Source: Armatimonas sp043757465 (GTDB lineage: Bacteria; Armatimonadota; Armatimonadia; Armatimonadales; Armatimonadaceae). Taken from it: a stretch of 64,000 nucleotides of DNA. The position numbers were made by a program, and so were the translations under genes. The notes under the pieces are model-generated. The model made no database searches, was not told where the DNA came from, and was given only the letters and a program-made list of their open reading frames with translations. Positions within the stretch are counted from its first letter, which is position 1. Each line of letters begins with the position of its first letter. Below are positions 61,125-64,000 of this stretch, piece by piece. The stretch covers positions 1 through 64,000 of the forward strand of contig NZ_JAYVPL010000166.1 of NCBI RefSeq assembly GCF_043757465.1, given 5' to 3'.

Positions 61125-62051
61125 ATGATGTTTCGCCGATACCAACAAGGAATTGTTATTCAAGACACCACCTCTGGATGTGCTGTTACCTTCCCTGCCC
61201 AACCTATGGTCGTTGAGGATAACTCACGGAACTCCGTCTCGCATCTCTACAAGCTGACCCGGCCCGAGGGGAGCTACGCTGCCGCGATCATCGGACCGAA
61301 AAAGGAAAAAGGCGTCGGGCCAACAGCGCATAACACGCTCAAGGAGCTGAAAGAGCTTTTTGTGCCACTGAAATACGTAGACTCCTCTCACCCCATTGCG
61401 TTTGGTTCCTGTCCCGGCTACGAATTTGAGGGCAAGCTCCCCGAAGGTAGTCGGCAGAAGGGGCGTGTGGTACAGGCACTGGGCACGATCATCCTACTGG
61501 TTTTTCTGGGCGATAAGGCAGATTTTCCGCCGGAGTGTGACGCGTTTCTCGATTCGCTCACTTTCCTCGTGGATGGCGCGCTTCCCACCGGGCGCAGCGA
61601 TGCTACTCACATTTCCTCAGACTCCGATCTGGACAGTAAAAACGGTGGCTTCTTCACGACACCTCGGCTCGATATAGATCGCTCGAAATCTCACAAATAC
61701 GATATAGCTTTTGAGCTGAGCCGTGGGGACACGCTCTGGAATGGAGTGGTGAGGCTGCCTCCCGCGAACAAGCGCAACGAGGCTCTCGCGGACAAGCAGC
61801 TAGAGCAGGTACGCGATGAGCTGATCAAGGTAATTGGGCTGAAGAAGACTCGTGAGCGGCGCTTTCGGATGGGGCCAGCCGAAGGCATTGAGTGGGAGAG
61901 TATAGCTAAGGTGGGAGGTGTCCGTGGGCGTGTTTTTGTTCTGGGCGATGCACTCTATGCCTACGTCTACGCTTCCAAGAGCTTTGAGAAAGACAAAGCC
62001 GACGAGTTCCTCAACTCCGTTCATTTTGTCTTTGGCAAACCGCTGCCTTAA
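61125..62051 (+). CDS. Protein with two copies of an unnamed domain
   Basis: A 308-residue protein, family not named. It appears to hold two similar halves: each has a Gly-rich segment followed by an exchange of R, V and G and a final FLDSLTF/FLNSVHF motif (residues about 90-150, GYEFEGKLPEGSRQKGRVVQ, and about 245-305, GIEWESIAKVGGVRGRVFVL). Similar sequences are common in planctomycete-like genomes. No signal peptide is present, unlike its TPR neighbours. ATG ATG at 61125/61128 follows a GGAAT stretch. Confidence 0.65.
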   Translation: MMFRRYQQGIVIQDTTSGCAVTFPAQPMVVEDNSRNSVSHLYKLTRPEGSYAAAIIGPKKEKGVGPTAHNTLKELKELFVPLKYVDSSHPIAFGSCPGYEFEGKLPEGSRQKGRVVQALGTIILLVFLGDKADFPPECDAFLDSLTFLVDGALPTGRSDATHISSDSDLDSKNGGFFTTPRLDIDRSKSHKYDIAFELSRGDTLWNGVVRLPPANKRNEALADKQLEQVRDELIKVIGLKKTRERRFRMGPAEGIEWESIAKVGGVRGRVFVLGDALYAYVYASKSFEKDKADEFLNSVHFVFGKPLP

Positions 62052-62106
62052 GGGAAAGCAAGGCCGATGTTAAACGCGCTGAAATTCAAGCAGGACAAGA
62101 AATAGC

Positions 62107-62158
62107 GAGAGCCACCGGAAACACTAGGTTTCTGGTGGCTCTCTATCCGGAGTTTTTT
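62107..62158 (+). terminator. Terminator of the TPR operon
   Basis: A 16-bp stem (GAGAGCCACCGGAAAC with GTTTCTGGTGGCTCTC, one mismatch) with a five-base loop; a T run (TTTTTT) follows nine bases later. The 245-bp gap 62052-62296 holds no gene besides this. Confidence 0.7.
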
Positions 62159-62296
62159 GCTCCCAACCCACTCGACTAAAGCAGGTTAGTTGCGTCCGAC
62201 CCCGGAGGCGGACGTGAACGAATAGTTCAAGTTATTACGCCTCCTTTCGTCTGAGATACTTCTCTATCGCCAGGCATAACAAGCTTGCTAAAGATC

Positions 62297-63610
62297 CTAG
62301 CTAAGATTTAACGGCCCCTCGCCGCAGAAGTCCGGGTTGCCGAACTTGGTGATTTTATGATCGAATCCGTGCGCGAGCGACAGGAGCAGGCGGTTGTGCG
62401 GAACACGAGTGAATTTATACGAGCGCCCCATCGTGAGGCCGGGCATGTTGCCCACACACACAAAGGGGATATTGTCCAGAGTGTGCGAGTTGCCTTTGCC
62501 TAGCTCGTTGGTCCAGACAATCAGCGTGTTGTCGAGCAGGCTCCCCGTACCACCCGGCTCAGGCGTCTCGGCGAGGCGCTTGGCAAGGTAGGCGAGCTGC
62601 TCACAGTACCACTTATTAATCTTTGTGAGCTTCTCTTGCGCGTCTTTATTGGTGTCGGGCTCGTGGGAGAGATCGTGCTGGCCTTCTTGAATCCCGAGCC
62701 AGCGCATGCGTGCCTGCCCGACGGAGTTGGTGTACTGGAACGTGGCAACGCGGGCGAAATCTGCGGAGAAGCTACGCACCAACAAGTCAATTTGCAGCTT
62801 GCTGAGCTGCGGCATGGCGTCGTTGTCGCGACGCACACCGGGCTCTAGTGGCGGAACAGGGTGCCCCACATCCACTTTGCTGGCGGCTTGCAGTTCTTTT
62901 TCCAGATCGCGCACCAGCGCCGTATGCTCCTCTAAGATCTGCCGGTCTTGCGCGGAGACACTCTTACGGAGCGTTTCGAGGTCGGCCTTGAGATCATCGA
63001 GCACACTCTTGAGGCTCTGCTGGTCTTTGAGGCGTCCGTAGAGTTTGGCAAACATCTGGTAGGGATCGTCAATCGGCGAGATCGGCTTGTTGGCCCCCGC
63101 GTAGCTCATGCGGGTCCAGGTGTCGGCGCGCTCGGGCACCATGACACCCATCTCTAGCGAGCCGAAGCGGGTGCGGGTAGCGGGGCTAGCCTGCAAGAAG
63201 TTCTTGATCTCTTGGTCTATCGAGATGCCACTCGACCAGCCCGCCGGAGTGTCCGAACCGCCCTGGACATTGCCGGGAAACAGCTCGACGCCCGTGAGCA
63301 GACACCCGATGCCGCGCATGTGGCTGTCGCCATCGCCGCGCACCCGATCACAGACTCCGTTTAAGATCAGCGTGTTTTTCTTAAACGGCTCCAGCGGCGT
63401 CAGGCTCTCCTTGAGAGTGAAATTCTCCCCTACTTCATCGGGCCAAAAAGTATTAGGGACAATGCCGTCGGGCGAGAACAGCACGACAAGGCGCTGCTTG
63501 CGCTTGCCCAACGTCTGCGCGTGCGCCAGCGACGGCAGATTCGCCAGAAACGGAAGCGCGGCGGCACTGAGGCCCAGCTCGCGCAGAAAGTCGCGTCGTG
63601 TGTTTTGCAT
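62297..63610 (-). CDS. DUF1552 domain protein, second copy, Tat-exported
   Basis: A 437-residue DUF1552 protein with a twin-arginine signal (NTRRDFLRELGLSAAALPFL). The family pattern is the same as in the protein at 6876-8207: LVVLFSPDGIVPNTFWP, LILNGVCDRVRGDGDSHMRG split as NGVCDRVRGDGDSHM, SIDQEIKNFL, and near the end LIVWTNELGKGNSHTLDNIPF. No DUF1592 partner gene is next to it within the window; the stretch after it holds a different small gene on the other strand. Function is unknown. Confidence 0.85.
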   Translation of the reverse strand: MQNTRRDFLRELGLSAAALPFLANLPSLAHAQTLGKRKQRLVVLFSPDGIVPNTFWPDEVGENFTLKESLTPLEPFKKNTLILNGVCDRVRGDGDSHMRGIGCLLTGVELFPGNVQGGSDTPAGWSSGISIDQEIKNFLQASPATRTRFGSLEMGVMVPERADTWTRMSYAGANKPISPIDDPYQMFAKLYGRLKDQQSLKSVLDDLKADLETLRKSVSAQDRQILEEHTALVRDLEKELQAASKVDVGHPVPPLEPGVRRDNDAMPQLSKLQIDLLVRSFSADFARVATFQYTNSVGQARMRWLGIQEGQHDLSHEPDTNKDAQEKLTKINKWYCEQLAYLAKRLAETPEPGGTGSLLDNTLIVWTNELGKGNSHTLDNIPFVCVGNMPGLTMGRSYKFTRVPHNRLLLSLAHGFDHKITKFGNPDFCGEGPLNLS

Positions 63611-63651
63611 CGTGATTTTATTTTACCCCACTCTGATAAGATAGGTTCCTG

Positions 63652-63933
63652 ATGCCTACTCTCCCACCATGCTACTCTCCCACCGAGTTTTCCCAGCGCG
63701 GCACAGCGATCTAGGAGCGTGAGATTCGCGCTCAGCTTGCCGTCCACGATGCGGGAAAATTTGTCGCGATTGACATTGAGACGGGAAACTGGGAGCTAGA
63801 CACCGACGATTACACGGCGCAGACCGCGCACATCACCGACGCCGCCTTCCCGGACTACGATAAGTCCAATGCCGCCCTACGTGCGGAGTTCGGCTTGCCA
63901 AAGACAAGAGCTTTCCGACCTGTGAGTGAGTAA
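63652..63933 (+). pseudogene. Small conserved protein interrupted by an in-frame amber codon
   Basis: From ATG 63652 the frame reads MPTLPPCYSPTEFSQRGTAI, then TAG at 63712-63714, then EREIRAQLAVHDAGKFVAID, IETGNWELD and on to TAA at 63931-63933. Small proteins of this pattern, known to me from cyanobacteria and relatives, carry Tyr (IYERxIR) where the amber stands, so TAC or TAT has likely become TAG. They are often annotated as hypothetical or antitoxin-like. The gene would encode 93 residues. It is either a recent pseudogene or contains a sequence error. Confidence 0.65.
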
Positions 63934-64000
63934 AGGCGTTGCCAGAAATGATAGGCTCCCATACCACCAACCAGATACCAAGTCATGTCCCACGGATCAC

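Noticed and set aside
62190..62215. GTCCG...CGGAC hairpin after the TPR operon terminator
   Set aside because: The stem is short, with no T run on either side and no gene close enough to assign it to.
63855..64000. An open minus-strand frame at the right edge with hydrophobic residues (TWYLVGGMGAYHFW)
   Set aside because: It overlaps the small amber-interrupted gene on the other strand, has no visible start in the window and shows no motif I can name. It might be the end of a membrane protein that continues beyond the edge, but the evidence is too thin for a feature.

Overview
The window looks like chromosomal DNA of a GC-rich, diderm, heterotrophic bacterium, most likely a member of the Armatimonadota. 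That assignment is an inference from gene content; no marker phylogeny could be run. The outer membrane with LPS is supported by an lptC-lptA-lptB-lptF/G-type run. Further hints are a PEP-CTERM sorted esterase, planctomycete-like secreted DUF1592/DUF1552 proteins, a DUF3084 protein otherwise typical of cyanobacteria, a fused SecDF, and menaquinone genes behind a Rex-like operator. Many genes have a -10-like box (G/C-GGTAYNNT) only 6-8 nt before the start codon, which suggests frequent leaderless transcription.

Layout. 1-349: right end of an IS200/IS605-type element (tnpB 3' end and end hairpin) fused to the 3' half of a broken peroxiredoxin-like gene. 468-2576: secreted Met-rich protein, ECF-type sigma factor, secreted hydrolase. 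2633-6766: lipoprotein, then lysA, an M50 protease and trpS on the minus strand. 6876-10814: secreted DUF1552 and cytochrome-like DUF1592 proteins, closed by a terminator; tRNA-Asn follows. 11091-15821: ubiE and a polyprenyl synthase behind a promoter with a perfect 24-bp palindrome, then an oxidoreductase, an ABC ATPase and methionine aminopeptidase. 15901-20270: secDF and recJ. 20272-23811: CotH-like protein, PfkB kinase, aldo/keto reductase, NlpC/P60 protein. 23819-26385: asd-dapA-MOSC operon (diaminopimelate/lysine branch; lysA is elsewhere in the window).

26436-28942: hypothetical protein, a molybdopterin-domain/pentapeptide-repeat fusion, and a PEP-CTERM esterase. 29116-34271: UvrD-type helicase, then a small signalling operon (CheY-like, CheX-like, CheA-like kinase lacking the CheW-like domain). 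35700-50685 is a long minus-strand run. In transcription order it holds an AbrB/Doc toxin-antitoxin pair, nadC, birA, a methyltransferase, the Lpt genes, a DUF3084 protein, a RuvC-like protein, a BcgI-like restriction-modification pair (nuclease-methylase plus HsdS), two more toxin-antitoxin pairs separated by a duplicated hsdS tail and leader, and a sialate O-acetylesterase.

50740-64000: gluconolactonase-like protein, a prolyl oligopeptidase with an extra N-terminal region, an acyl-ACP desaturase, a fused 2-oxoacid dehydrogenase E1, an operon of two secreted TPR proteins plus a duplicated-domain protein, a second DUF1552 protein, and a small gene interrupted by an in-frame amber codon. There is no gene-free stretch longer than 300 bases.

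The most notable points are the Rex-like operator over menaquinone genes, the leaderless promoter pattern, the restriction/toxin-antitoxin island with its duplicated joints, and the CheA-like kinase without its coupling domain.
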